Source of the DNA: Sphingobacterium athyrii
GTDB taxonomy: Bacteria; Bacteroidota; Bacteroidia; Sphingobacteriales; Sphingobacteriaceae
NCBI RefSeq assembly: GCF_003071065.1
Contig: NZ_QCXX01000006.1
Location: 124,001 to 188,000 of the forward strand
Reading direction: 5' to 3'
Length of the DNA: 64,000 bases
Part shown: positions 50,450 to 59,639 of the stretch, piece by piece
How the letters are laid out: each line of letters opens with the position of its first letter
Numbering within the stretch: position 1 is the first letter of the stretch
Program-made: the position numbers and the translations under genes
Notes under the pieces: model-generated
Told to the model about the DNA's origin: nothing
What the model saw: the letters and a program-made list of their open reading frames with translations, nothing else
The model's database searches: none

Positions 50450-51868
50450 ATGAATAGCCTCAATAGAAATATATATCCTTGGGCATTTGGGACAAGTTTC
50501 TTGATCTTAACGGCCCTAATCGGCTTTTTGATTTTCAATACCTATCAACTTGAAGATAAAAACTATCAGATTGGACAGCTCAATCTGATCCAAAATGAAT
50601 ATGGTACAGCCATTATGGATGATAAGATCTTTCCCGGGGGGGATGCTGTATTTCAGGCGGAACTGGTTCCGTATCTGCAGACTTGGTTTAGGAAAGTCAT
50701 GGCCCATTCGCCAGATGCACAACAGTACGGCAAGCAAAGGATGGAACAATTTCTCGCTAGCATGCGTAAAAAACAGTCGCTGGACAGCCTCTTTTATCAG
50801 ATCGTTCAGCAGCAGCAGCTCGATACAGCACTGGTTTATTTATTTCATTTTGATGAGCTAGAACTCTACAATCCAATAGACAGTACCTGGAAGGTGTTTT
50901 ATAAAAGTACGAATGCTAATTATATGTCGGCCATCAGTGGCTCACTCAAACAGGGATCGCTCAACAATCGGGTATTCCAGTTGGCCGTCAGCGACAGAGC
51001 TCCGATTCCTTATCGTTTTACTTATAGTCTCTATGTGGATTATGAAAACCGGAACTGGCGGATCATACAACAAATGGCGCCCGTATTTTTACTTTCCTTG
51101 GCTTGTATAGCTCTTATTGTGCTGCTGAGCTATAGAACCTACAGAAATTGGGTCAATCAACGTAAACTTGTCGATCTGAAAACAAGTTTCCTGAATCATA
51201 TGCGGCATGAATTCAATACACCATTGACAACAATTTTGGTCAGCGCGCATAGCCTGATCGATCGGGAGACTGATCCGGACAATAAAGAGGTAGCTCAGTT
51301 GGGGCGTGTGGTCGAAAGGCAGGCAAAGCGGCTTAAGGACTATTTTGAACAAGTGATGGGATCCGTCGCTTTGCAGGAGCAGCAGGCCAAAATTGTACAG
51401 GTTCCCCTTGACTTATTTACAATGGAAATCTTACACGAACTGCGACTGCGTTACCAAGGAGAAATTGAAATTGACTATACGCCACTAGGGGAGGAGCTGT
51501 TATTGCAACTGGATGAAGGGTATTATTTTTCAATACTTGACAATCTGATCTCAAACGCCATCAAATTTAATGACCATTCCACCAAGACCATTCGATTGAG
51601 CTGGGAGAGGAAAGTTGAACAATATTGCCTGAAGATTGAAGACAATGGGCGGGGAATTGCTCCATCGGATAGGAATGCGCTATTTACGGCCTTCTATCGC
51701 GGACAGTCTTCGGGGGGTAAACCCGGACTTGGATTAGGATTATACTATGTAAAATCTTGTTTGGATCGCCTAGGTTGGAAAATCTGTTTGGAAAACAGGC
51801 CCGGGGGCGGTACTATTTTTTATATTTACATTGACAATGGGGATTTCAATAGCAAAAAAAAGGATTGA
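50450..51868 (+). CDS. Sensor histidine kinase of the polysaccharide locus
   Basis: This 472-residue membrane kinase has TM1 at about 13-30, an extracytoplasmic sensor of about 180 residues, and TM2 at about 211-228. No HAMP is apparent. The phosphoacceptor is H253 in HMRHEFNTPLTTIL, followed by the ATPase boxes SILDNLISNAIKFN, IEDNGRGIAP and GKPGLGLGLYYVKSC. It is a separate two-component kinase, unlike the one-piece hybrid regulators (HTCS) usual in Bacteroidota polysaccharide loci. The response regulator ATG lies inside its 3' end. The sensor probably detects a glycan or a related envelope signal. Confidence 0.92.
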   Translation: MNSLNRNIYPWAFGTSFLILTALIGFLIFNTYQLEDKNYQIGQLNLIQNEYGTAIMDDKIFPGGDAVFQAELVPYLQTWFRKVMAHSPDAQQYGKQRMEQFLASMRKKQSLDSLFYQIVQQQQLDTALVYLFHFDELELYNPIDSTWKVFYKSTNANYMSAISGSLKQGSLNNRVFQLAVSDRAPIPYRFTYSLYVDYENRNWRIIQQMAPVFLLSLACIALIVLLSYRTYRNWVNQRKLVDLKTSFLNHMRHEFNTPLTTILVSAHSLIDRETDPDNKEVAQLGRVVERQAKRLKDYFEQVMGSVALQEQQAKIVQVPLDLFTMEILHELRLRYQGEIEIDYTPLGEELLLQLDEGYYFSILDNLISNAIKFNDHSTKTIRLSWERKVEQYCLKIEDNGRGIAPSDRNALFTAFYRGQSSGGKPGLGLGLYYVKSCLDRLGWKICLENRPGGGTIFYIYIDNGDFNSKKKD

Positions 51869-52553
51869 TATCCTGCTAATCGAGGACGAACCTGATCTGG
51901 GCGAGGTTTTCTCACGCTATCTCCGCTACAAGGGATTTAGTGTGGTGTGGGCTTGCACAATGAAAACCGGACTGGAAGCCTTTGAGGAGCACGTGGCTAA
52001 ATTGCTGATTATAGATGTGCAGCTACCGGACGGAAATGGTTTTGATCTCGCTCAGGATATTGTGCAACTGAAGAAGGGACAGCCGATTTTCTTTTTGACA
52101 GCCCTGCACGAACGAACTTCACGCCTCCAAGGACTGTCCCTGGGGGCGGTGGATTACATCGCTAAACCCTTTGATATGGATGAAATATTGCTTAAAATTC
52201 GCAATTTATTGGCCGTAGCTGCGGCTCCTGTACCGGATGATGTGTCTGAGACCGGACTGCGGATTGGTCAGCTGTGGCTCGATATGGAGCGTTATAGCTT
52301 GTCGGATAGCGAAGGAAAAGCACAAAAGCTGACCATCCGCGAAGCTGAACTGCTTCGCCATCTGATCTTACATAAAAATCTGTTGGTCAACAAAAAGGAT
52401 CTTCTTTTGTTATTCTGGGGGAATACAGATTTTTTTAATGGCAAAAGCCTGGAGGTTTTTATTTCGCGTATTCGTAAATTGCTGCAGGTCGATAAGATGC
52501 TACATATCGAGAGTATCTATGGTGCCGGTTATATTTTACATGAAAATAAGTAG
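51837..52553 (+). CDS. OmpR-family response regulator of the polysaccharide locus
   Basis: This 238-residue regulator has a receiver (E16-D17-E18, phosphoacceptor D60 in LLIIDVQLPDG, Lys in VDYIAKPFD) and a winged-helix DNA-binding domain (LTIREAELLRHLILHKNLLVNKKDLL, FISRIRKLLQ, IESIYGAGYIL). The ATG at 51837 overlaps the kinase gene by 32 bases. An in-frame TTG two codons earlier is less likely. OmpR-type proteins bind tandem 10-11-bp repeats, which fits the two 42-bp operators near this gene, so it is the prime candidate to control susCD and the fucosidase gene. Confidence 0.92.
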   Translation: MGISIAKKRIDILLIEDEPDLGEVFSRYLRYKGFSVVWACTMKTGLEAFEEHVAKLLIIDVQLPDGNGFDLAQDIVQLKKGQPIFFLTALHERTSRLQGLSLGAVDYIAKPFDMDEILLKIRNLLAVAAAPVPDDVSETGLRIGQLWLDMERYSLSDSEGKAQKLTIREAELLRHLILHKNLLVNKKDLLLLFWGNTDFFNGKSLEVFISRIRKLLQVDKMLHIESIYGAGYILHENK

Positions 52554-52569
52554 GTTTGACAATAATGAT

Positions 52570-53154
52570 ATGATGTACGCAAATATCCTCAACAATGTTT
52601 CCAAGTGTATAATACTTACAGAAGAAGAGATAACACAATTTACTGATTTGTTGACTACACGCAAAGTCCCCAAGAAAACCATGCTGCTGCAGGAGGGGGA
52701 GATCTGCCAGTTTGAAGGATATCTCCAGAAAGGCTGCGTTCGGATCTATTATCTTGATGAAAACGGTTTTGAGGTAACCTTGGCCTTTGCAGTCGAAGAT
52801 TGGTGGATCAGTGATATCGCCTCCTTTCATTACCAAATACCGTCGAGTTTGTATATGGAAACATTGGAAGAATGTGAATTCCTTATGCTGACTCCGGAGA
52901 CTAAAGAAAAACTGCTGGATACTATTCCAAAGTTTGAACGCGTCTTTCGTATGCTGGTACAGCGTAGGCTTGCTGTGCTACAAAATAGGCTGATCCACAC
53001 CATGGCCAAACCGGCCACTGAACGCTATCTTGAATTTATCGACTTATATCCAACGATATCACAACGGGTGCCACAATATTATATCGCGTCTTATCTCGGT
53101 GTTTCACCCGAGTTTGTCAGTATAATAAGGAAAAGACTTGCTACAGGTAAGTAA
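52570..53154 (+). CDS. Crp/Fnr-family regulator without cluster cysteines
   Basis: This 194-residue protein has a cyclic-nucleotide-type beta-roll (residues 25-130: TMLLQEGEICQFEGYLQKGCVRIYY) and a shortened C-terminal HTH ending in VPQYYIASYLGVSPEFVSIIRKRL. It lacks the FNR cysteine cluster. The frame is open upstream into the response-regulator gene, but an ATG at 52570, just after that gene's stop, gives the usual family length. Relatives in Bacteroidota often regulate nearby oxidoreductases, and no ligand is known. Reading follows directly on the two-component genes, so it may be cotranscribed. Confidence 0.82.
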   Translation: MMYANILNNVSKCIILTEEEITQFTDLLTTRKVPKKTMLLQEGEICQFEGYLQKGCVRIYYLDENGFEVTLAFAVEDWWISDIASFHYQIPSSLYMETLEECEFLMLTPETKEKLLDTIPKFERVFRMLVQRRLAVLQNRLIHTMAKPATERYLEFIDLYPTISQRVPQYYIASYLGVSPEFVSIIRKRLATGK

Positions 53155-53449
53155 GATGCGCATGGTGTCTTTTTTGATGATTAAAAGTGTGGAAAGCACC
53201 ACTTCGGCCTGTATTGGAAAGAGGAGGTCCATACAACAGTACGAAATAATGGTGGGCTAATAATCTTTGTCGGCAGCTTGGCGCAAGGTCGAGAGCACAA
53301 TATTTTTTTAATGAGCTTTTGGGAACATATCATCTGAGCCGTATGGAAAATGAAAATTCAAAAAAGCAAACAATATTTGTTATCTTGGGAATAGGTTCCG
53401 CTTTTCGTACGAGGACGGCTTATTGCTATATGAATTGATAAAATTGAAT

Positions 53450-54268
53450 ATGATCAATATGGAGGAAAAAGATTTTGGAAAGGCTTTTTTATATTCCTGT
53501 TATGTGGATAAGGCTTTTGGTCATGAACAGTTTATCCCTGAACATGCGGTGCTGTTCCAGCTATCCGGTGAGACACATTTTGACCATGAAAAGGGAAAGC
53601 TGGTGACAAAGGAAGGGCAGATATTGGTCGCCCGGAGAAATCAACTGGCAAAGGCGTTCAAACACCCTTCGAAAAATTCCGCTTATCAGTCTATCTCCAT
53701 CATGCTCCATGCAGACCGGCTCAAGAAATATGCCCTGGACCATCAGCTCTCTTCAGATAAGAAGCAGCAGTCGGATACGAATATTCTTTTGGAGGGTGAT
53801 GTCTTTATCAAAAGTTATTTTGAATCATTGGCGCCTTATGCGGAGGCTTCGGACCGTGTCAGCCCTCAGATGGAAACCATCAAGATCTACGAACTGATCA
53901 CCTTGTTACTGGAAAGATATCCATTCCTAAAAGACCTGTTGTTTGATTTTTCCGAACCGTTTAAGATTGACCTGGAGGAATTTATGTTGAAAAATTATAA
54001 GTATAATGTTCCTTTGGAGAATTTTGCCAAATTATCCGGTCGTAGCCTAGCAAGCTTTAAACGCGATTTTGAAAAGATATTCCGCACCTCGCCCCGCAAA
54101 TGGCTACAGGAAAAACGTCTTTCGGAGGCATACTATCTGATTGAGAATAAGCGGAAAAGACCTGTGGACATTTACCTCGATCTTGGTTTTGAAAACCTCT
54201 CCCATTTTTACGCTTCCTTTAAAGAGAAATTTGGAATAACACCAGCGACAATTAATTCAATCGCTTAA
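53450..54268 (+). CDS. AraC-family transcriptional regulator (ExsA-like N-domain)
   Basis: This 272-residue protein has an N-terminal cupin-like domain (VLFQLSGETHFDHEKGKLVTKEGQILVARRNQLAKAFK) as in the ExsA/AraC_N2 group and a C-terminal AraC HTH pair (VPLENFAKLSGRSLASFKRDFEKIF, PVDIYLDLGFENLSHFYASFKEKFG). The ATG at 53450 is chosen rather than an in-frame TTG at 53423. It converges with the metallo-hydrolase gene, only 0-1 bases apart. The target may be that gene or the sulfatase operon, but no site is visible. Confidence 0.85.
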   Translation: MINMEEKDFGKAFLYSCYVDKAFGHEQFIPEHAVLFQLSGETHFDHEKGKLVTKEGQILVARRNQLAKAFKHPSKNSAYQSISIMLHADRLKKYALDHQLSSDKKQQSDTNILLEGDVFIKSYFESLAPYAEASDRVSPQMETIKIYELITLLLERYPFLKDLLFDFSEPFKIDLEEFMLKNYKYNVPLENFAKLSGRSLASFKRDFEKIFRTSPRKWLQEKRLSEAYYLIENKRKRPVDIYLDLGFENLSHFYASFKEKFGITPATINSIA

Positions 54269-55393
54269 TCAGTTTTTCCACCAGTAGCTGTGGCCACTGT
54301 CGGTATCATCCAGATCAACTACTTCACCGATGCGTGGGGTAAGCAGGGTTTGTTGCTGTATTGATGCTTCTTTGGAAATACGCTCTAAGGGTTCGTACCA
54401 GGCATGATTGGCTAGGACAAATTTGGAGGAGTGCACGGGTAATAACTTGGCTGCCTTTAAATCTTTTGCCGCCTGCACCACTTCTTCGGGCATCATGTGG
54501 ATGTATTTCCAACTCATGTCATATTGTCCATTTTCGAGTATGGCCAAATCAAATGGGCCAAGTTTATCACCGATTTCTTTAAAATGGGTATCGTAGCCAC
54601 TGTCTCCGCCAAGGTATAATCTGCGGCTTGGCGTCACAAGCACATAGGAGGCCCAGAGTGTGTTAGCCGACCAGATGCTGCGACCGGAGAAATGCCGTGC
54701 CGGTGTGACTGTTACATGAAATCCATTTCCCAGATCGATCTCTTCCCACCAATCTTTTTCAATAATCTGATCGTTACGATAACCCCAATATTCCAGATGT
54801 TCACCTACGCCAAGTCCCACGATTATTTTGCCGACTCGGGGTTGCAGTGCTTTGAGCGTTTTGTAATCCATATGATCGTAATGATCATGGGAAATAAATA
54901 GATAATCGATGGCTGGAAGCGCATCCGTTGTTGTTACATCAGCGCCCGCAAAGGCTTTGCCACTGCCCGGTATAGGCGAGATGCTGCCGCTTAGTACCGG
55001 ATCGACAAGGATAGTTTTTCCGTCTGCACGCAAAAGATAGGAGGAGTGCCCCAGCCAAACCAAACCATGGGATCTGGTAAAAAGACTGTCCCAATTGACT
55101 GGAACCGAAGGTATCTTATGTTTGGGGCTAGTCTCGCGTGATTTTTTGAAGAAATAATCGGAAAGGGCTACCGTCCAGCTTTGTGTCAGCTGTGGTGTTG
55201 GGCTGCTGTTGCGAAATTTTCCATCCTTGAATTGCTTCGATTGTTCGATACGTTTAAGTCTTTCGCCTGAGGGTCTTTTACCAAATTGGGGATGCATCAT
55301 ATAGCCGGTGATTAATCCGATGAGAACAACAAGCGTTAGGGCTGACCATTTCAAAAATCGGAAGAAGCCTGCGGCTTTGTGCTTTGTTTTCAT
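54269..55393 (-). CDS. MBL-fold metallo-hydrolase (UlaG/NAPE-PLD-like), membrane-anchored
   Basis: This 374-residue protein has an N-terminal TM helix (SALTLVVLIGLITGYMM, about 15-32) and a metallo-beta-lactamase fold. The zinc motif is H-D-H-Y-D-H in FISHDHYDHMDYKTL; further ligands are in VTPARHFSGRS and the Asp of YLGGDSGYDTH, with the final His in LLPVHSSKF. The domain is like NAPE-phospholipase D and UlaG lactonase relatives (start VWLGHSSYLLRADGKTILVDPVL). The TM anchor places it in the periplasm. The substrate is not clear, possibly a lipid or a sugar lactone. Confidence 0.88.
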   Translation of the reverse strand: MKTKHKAAGFFRFLKWSALTLVVLIGLITGYMMHPQFGKRPSGERLKRIEQSKQFKDGKFRNSSPTPQLTQSWTVALSDYFFKKSRETSPKHKIPSVPVNWDSLFTRSHGLVWLGHSSYLLRADGKTILVDPVLSGSISPIPGSGKAFAGADVTTTDALPAIDYLFISHDHYDHMDYKTLKALQPRVGKIIVGLGVGEHLEYWGYRNDQIIEKDWWEEIDLGNGFHVTVTPARHFSGRSIWSANTLWASYVLVTPSRRLYLGGDSGYDTHFKEIGDKLGPFDLAILENGQYDMSWKYIHMMPEEVVQAAKDLKAAKLLPVHSSKFVLANHAWYEPLERISKEASIQQQTLLTPRIGEVVDLDDTDSGHSYWWKN

Positions 55394-55715
55394 CTTTACT
55401 TGTTTTTACAATACAAAAATAAGTAGCCCGGTAATCTTTTGTTTTTGTGTAAAGCTCAATTTTAATGTGCTGTACGGCTCATGGTCCTCCGTATGCGTTT
55501 ACTGCATTGTTCAAGATAAAGTTACCGTAGATCTATTCAGCTGGTTACAGAGGTTTATTAACGACAGCTAATATTTTTTTGCTATCCGGTAGCTTTATCC
55601 GTGTTAATCATGTATCAGTTTTATTAGGTTTAAAATAAAAGCCTTTGCGATTTGATCGCAAGGCTTTCTATAAAAGTTGAGCCAACTTAAAAAACTATTT
55701 TGTTGACAATAAAAG
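55394..55715. other. Intergenic region with a terminator only
   Basis: These 322 AT-rich bases separate two minus-strand genes. Apart from the hairpin at 55638-55667 I see no gene and no convincing promoter element. Confidence 0.6.
55638..55667 (-). terminator. Terminator after the sulfatase gene
   Basis: AAAGCCTTTGCGA and TCGCAAGGCTTT pair with one bulged T, and on the minus strand the hairpin is followed by TTTATTTT. Confidence 0.7.
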
Positions 55716-57302
55716 CTATTGGTCTACAGATTTTAGCTGATCAGGATAGGGAACCTGTTGTCCAGTAGCCTTGTAAGTCGGCAGCTGTGCCTTCCATATC
55801 CGAAGTTGATCGGAAAGTAACTTGCTGAGTGCTTTGGTTTTCTCCTTCATTCGGGGAGCGAGGTTGTTGCGTTCACCGATATCCTCCTTCAGATTGTAGA
55901 GCTCTAATTTCCCCTGTTTCATATTATAAAGCAACTTGTAGTCGCCTTGGCGTAGCGCCGAAAAGAAATTGATACCCGGACCATCCGGAACAGTCCATTT
56001 ATTGGGTATATTCCAGATAAGGGGACGGTTATTCCATCGGTCGTCATTCTTGCCTGCTAACAGACTCGTCAGATCCTTGCCATCCGGCTCGCGCTGTACG
56101 AGTTGATAATCCTTTATTTTTGCCATATGGAGAATCGTTGGAAATAGGTCTTCTACCATAACGGGTGTAGGATTACTGCTCGGCTCATGCCTGCTGGCTT
56201 GTTTTATCAGTAGTGGAATACGTATGCCCCCTTCGTAAAGAGAACCTTTGCCCGCTTTGAGCGGCAGATTCTGTGTATGGGCTTCTCCCGAACGCTGGGG
56301 GCTGAGACTGAGCCCGCCATTATCGCTCAAAAAGATAATAACCGTATTGTCGTAAATGCCTTTGTCTTTTAGAAACTGGACAATATCGCCCATACTTTTG
56401 TCATAGCCTTCCACCAAAGAGGCATAAGCGGCTTCAGTAGAGTCCAGACCCCGGTCGAGGTAGCGCTGTACAAAACGCGGATCGGGCTGAATTGGGACAT
56501 GAACAGCATAATTGGAAAAATGGAGGAAAAAGGGTTCCTTGCGACGAATAGGTTCCTCAAGTGCTTTCAGTGCTTCCTGCGTCAGTGCCTCCGTCAGAAA
56601 AGTGGATGACCCATGGTATTCCATCAGGTCCGGTACAGCCTGATAACTGGTTTTGCTCGGAAGGTTGCCATAGTTCTGTTCGCCATAGTAATTTTGTGGA
56701 TGTCCCGCCGAATGGCCGGCCACATTGACCATAAAACCCAAATTAAGCGGACTGGCGCCAGGTGTGCCAGCAGATCCCCAATGGGCCTTACCGATATGGA
56801 TGGTGTAGTAACCGTTAGACTTAAGGATGCTGGGAAATGGTGTCGCATATATGGTATGAGGAATATTTGGTACCGGACTCAATCCATTGATGTTCCAGTC
56901 AGGTGGATTAAGGATCTCATCGTTGCTGTCGGTAGCTGTATTGGCTTTCGGATGTGTCCAATTCGTTACCCGGTGATGTGCAGCATTTAACCCTGTGAGA
57001 AAGCTCACCCGCGAGGGCGTGCATACCGGCGTAGCATAAGCATTGGTAAACTTAACGGCATCTTTGGCCAGTGATTCGATATGTGGTGTATGAAACTTCT
57101 CGTTAATAGCTGTTTTGGTGGAATAGAATGGTTCGGACATGTCCTGCCAGCCCAGGTCATCCACAAAAAATACCACAATATTGGGGCGTTCATTCGTATT
57201 GAGATCCTGTGACTGATTGGCCGACTGTGCCAGGCATCTTAGTCCCACACTGCTAAATAACAGCAATAAAATCAGGTTGCTGTTGTTTTTAAAGGATATC
57301 AT
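55716..57302 (-). CDS. Secreted sulfatase (formylglycine type)
   Basis: This 528-residue enzyme hydrolyses sulfate esters, probably on glycans, in the periplasm. A signal peptide (LILLLLFSSVGLRCLAQ) is followed by the metal motif VFFVDDLGW (D48, D49) and the maturation motif C94-T-P-S-R98 in CTPSRVSFLTG, whose Cys becomes formylglycine. Further calcium/substrate residues are in IFLSDNGG and TIHIGKAHWG. The C-terminus has the usual LYNLKEDIGERNNLA segment. It overlaps the GH110 gene by 4 bases, so the two act in the same pathway. No sulfatase-maturing enzyme is in this window. Confidence 0.94.
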   Translation of the reverse strand: MISFKNNSNLILLLLFSSVGLRCLAQSANQSQDLNTNERPNIVVFFVDDLGWQDMSEPFYSTKTAINEKFHTPHIESLAKDAVKFTNAYATPVCTPSRVSFLTGLNAAHHRVTNWTHPKANTATDSNDEILNPPDWNINGLSPVPNIPHTIYATPFPSILKSNGYYTIHIGKAHWGSAGTPGASPLNLGFMVNVAGHSAGHPQNYYGEQNYGNLPSKTSYQAVPDLMEYHGSSTFLTEALTQEALKALEEPIRRKEPFFLHFSNYAVHVPIQPDPRFVQRYLDRGLDSTEAAYASLVEGYDKSMGDIVQFLKDKGIYDNTVIIFLSDNGGLSLSPQRSGEAHTQNLPLKAGKGSLYEGGIRIPLLIKQASRHEPSSNPTPVMVEDLFPTILHMAKIKDYQLVQREPDGKDLTSLLAGKNDDRWNNRPLIWNIPNKWTVPDGPGINFFSALRQGDYKLLYNMKQGKLELYNLKEDIGERNNLAPRMKEKTKALSKLLSDQLRIWKAQLPTYKATGQQVPYPDQLKSVDQ

Positions 57303-59131
57303 AGCGAAAGATGAAATGGTTTGCCATCGATGGTGTTATTCGAAATTTCATCGTGAACGACGCGCTCGAAGAATAAAGGTTTTTTATTCCAGTGGAATGC
57401 CGGATACGCCCTGTTTGTTCTGATTCGATTGTTGCGAAAAACTAGACCATCCACGGATTTCGCATAGAGTATGGGTTTATCAAAGGTCTCAAAAAGATTA
57501 TCTTCGATGACTATACCGCTATGAAAATACTTTTGTTGATTTTTGAGGTCAGGAATTTCAGGATAGATCGAGATAATCGCATTGGTAAACTGAAACATAT
57601 TGGTCAGCGCATTGATAAATGTATTGTGCCGGATCACAATATCATGACAGCTGCCGGTCTCATACCAGCCGTTGGCATCGCCGCAGAGTAGGATTGCAGT
57701 GCCCGAGGTATGGTCAAAAAGATTCCCTTCGACGAGGGTTTTTCTCGGTGTACTGAACAAGGCACCGCGTGCACGATTGTGACGAATGGTATTGTCGCTG
57801 AAAACAACGCGAGGTGTCCAGGTGAGGTTTTCAATACCGATCGCTGTTTTCGCAGGATCTATTTCCGGATCGAGCGCCTGTTTGAACGTAATCTTAAATT
57901 CACGGACCGGATCATCCTCTTTGTTGCGCAATATCTGAATGGATTGAATCTGGTTTTTCTGGTTCCAAAGTTCCATCGTCCCTGATCGGATAAACTGCAC
58001 CGTGTCTCCGGCATCACCCCAGTCAAATCCGTAGGATTGGTCATGCATATAACGGCCCACCAGTGTTTTATTGTCCAGTCTTGTCGTGATGTTGAGATAA
58101 GTGCCGTGGATGTTAATGGCATCGTCCATCATATTTTCGTATAGCCCATTTTTAGAGACAATAACACCTTTACAACCTGAAAAATGGGTCGCATCAGCTT
58201 GCGCTGTAAAATACCGGGGATCTTGATCACCGCGCAGTGCCACTTGGAATCTGTCCAGGCTGATATTTTCGGTGAGCTGAGCCAATAAACCCATACCTTC
58301 GGCATAATGCACGCTAATATGTTCGAGTCGTATGTCTTTGCCTTTATGGACAAAAACACCTGGGCTGGGGCGATGTCCTGCACGCATGGCCACGACGGTG
58401 CCCGGAATAAGCTTTGGATTTTTCCATTGCTCGGCTTGGATAATACCCGGCGAAAGCTCGGTTACTCTTTTTGTTCCTACCCCAATATCACTGGTATTGT
58501 AAACAATGCGTTTGGTTTTTTCCTCAAAGGCGATTCCGGATGTTGGACGCATGGCCCAACCTTCGCCGGTATTGTAAAATACACTGTCTTTGATTGTGTA
58601 AGTCACCCAGGGAGCTGTTTTGTAAACGATCGTGCCTTTGATCGTGTCATTCTTCAGGATCTGGACCTGACAGATCTGTGGGCGTTCAAAATCTATATGG
58701 ATATTTTTAAGGGTCAGATTTTTATTTTCGATCAATGCAATCGGCAACATCCGGCCATGATAAATGAAATCTGAGCCCTGGCCATCGATCGTGAGGTTGC
58801 TGCATTGTTCGAATGCGATACCTACTATCTTGGGATTATCCTGATCGTGGTTGGAAATATAGTATGTTCGTGATAATGCGCCCTCGGGATAAAAGTCATA
58901 GCGTCCTTTTTTGAATTTTAAAACGAGAGACTGATTTCTATTGGCCTTTCTGAGAATTGTATGAAGGACTTTATTGATTGTAGCAGCGCTATTGGTCCCG
59001 GTATTGGGAAGCACACCGTAATCGGAAAGATAAACGATCTTGGGGGCTTGTGAAGCAATGCTGTTCAGGTAAAAGCATGTTGCCAGTAAAGTAATCAGTG
59101 TCGATCGTATCCAGCACGTATGTAATTTCAT
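57299..59131 (-). CDS. GH110 alpha-1,3-galactosidase, beta-helix enzyme
   Basis: This 610-residue secreted enzyme cleaves terminal alpha-1,3-linked galactose, as in blood-group B and linear B structures. A signal peptide (WIRSTLITLLATCFYLNSIA) precedes a right-handed parallel beta-helix. The most telling tract runs from AGHRPSPGVFVHKGKDIRLE through SVHYAEGMGLLAQ and LRGDQDPRYFTAQADATHFSG to MMDDAINIHGTYL and YGFDWGDAGD, which is the GH110 core with its conserved acidic residues. The ATG at 59131 is chosen because an upstream frame extension lacks a signal. It overlaps the sulfatase start, so the two form one unit. Confidence 0.9.
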   Translation of the reverse strand: MKLHTCWIRSTLITLLATCFYLNSIASQAPKIVYLSDYGVLPNTGTNSAATINKVLHTILRKANRNQSLVLKFKKGRYDFYPEGALSRTYYISNHDQDNPKIVGIAFEQCSNLTIDGQGSDFIYHGRMLPIALIENKNLTLKNIHIDFERPQICQVQILKNDTIKGTIVYKTAPWVTYTIKDSVFYNTGEGWAMRPTSGIAFEEKTKRIVYNTSDIGVGTKRVTELSPGIIQAEQWKNPKLIPGTVVAMRAGHRPSPGVFVHKGKDIRLEHISVHYAEGMGLLAQLTENISLDRFQVALRGDQDPRYFTAQADATHFSGCKGVIVSKNGLYENMMDDAINIHGTYLNITTRLDNKTLVGRYMHDQSYGFDWGDAGDTVQFIRSGTMELWNQKNQIQSIQILRNKEDDPVREFKITFKQALDPEIDPAKTAIGIENLTWTPRVVFSDNTIRHNRARGALFSTPRKTLVEGNLFDHTSGTAILLCGDANGWYETGSCHDIVIRHNTFINALTNMFQFTNAIISIYPEIPDLKNQQKYFHSGIVIEDNLFETFDKPILYAKSVDGLVFRNNRIRTNRAYPAFHWNKKPLFFERVVHDEISNNTIDGKPFHLSL

Positions 59132-59396
59132 ATTGATTGATGGTTTATGCGCTATTGTAGCCAATTGGATGAATGCTTGCCGAATATAGGCATTATCCCT
59201 TAACATCCCAATTCCACTTCGGTCCGTAGCGATATTTTTACCCGAATGGAAGCAACACCGGAGACCATCATATCTCGTTGTTGGTAGCGAAAAATAGACT
59301 GTTTTGACGAGCTGTTGATAATTGGAGAAATGTTCGGTTTCTCTCTAAAATTTTATAATTGAGATCAGGCTAAATCTAAATTGTGAAGGGAACGGT

Positions 59397-59543
59397 ATGT
59401 CTTTTATCATCATAGTGAACTTTCGCAAAAAAAGCGAGCTCATTGATTGGCCGCGTTCGATCTGCATAGACCGCCTGGAGGATCATGCTGATGGTCGTAT
59501 TAAACAAGTAAAACAAACGGGCCTCCTGAAAGGACCTAAATAA
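59397..59543 (+). CDS. Possible small protein, 48 residues
   Basis: An ATG preceded by GAAGGGAACGGT opens a 48-codon frame, MSFIIIVNFRKK to TGLLKGPK. The composition is mixed and basic, with no similarity I recognise and no membrane segment. It could be a real small protein, a remnant, or chance; the purine-rich leader is the main support. Confidence 0.3.
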   Translation: MSFIIIVNFRKKSELIDWPRSICIDRLEDHADGRIKQVKQTGLLKGPK

Positions 59544-59582
59544 TGGATACGGAGGGAATAAATGTGGTCAAAAAAAATTATC

Positions 59583-59614
59583 TTTAAGGGCGAAACGGAT
59601 GTTTGGCCCTTAAA
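59583..59614 (+). promoter_or_regulatory. Leader hairpin 26 bases before the GH92 start
   Basis: TTTAAGGGC (59583-59591) and GCCCTTAAA (59606-59614) form a 9-bp perfect stem. No T run follows, so attenuation or mRNA stability is more likely than simple termination. Confidence 0.4.
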
Positions 59615-59639
59615 CTATTAATCACTTAATAATTCTAGA

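Larger units (their letters stand above)
59132..59639. other. Divergent intergenic region between GH110 and GH92 genes
   Basis: These 508 bases contain the leaders of both divergent genes. A 48-residue open frame with a purine-rich leader lies at 59397-59543 and a hairpin just before the GH92 start at 59583-59614. No copy of the 42-bp operator and no clear -7 element is seen. Confidence 0.5.

Noticed and set aside
55615..55640. Single ATTAGG near the sulfatase end as a further copy of the 42-bp operator
   Set aside because: Only one unit is present, without 11-bp repetition, and it lies downstream of the gene.
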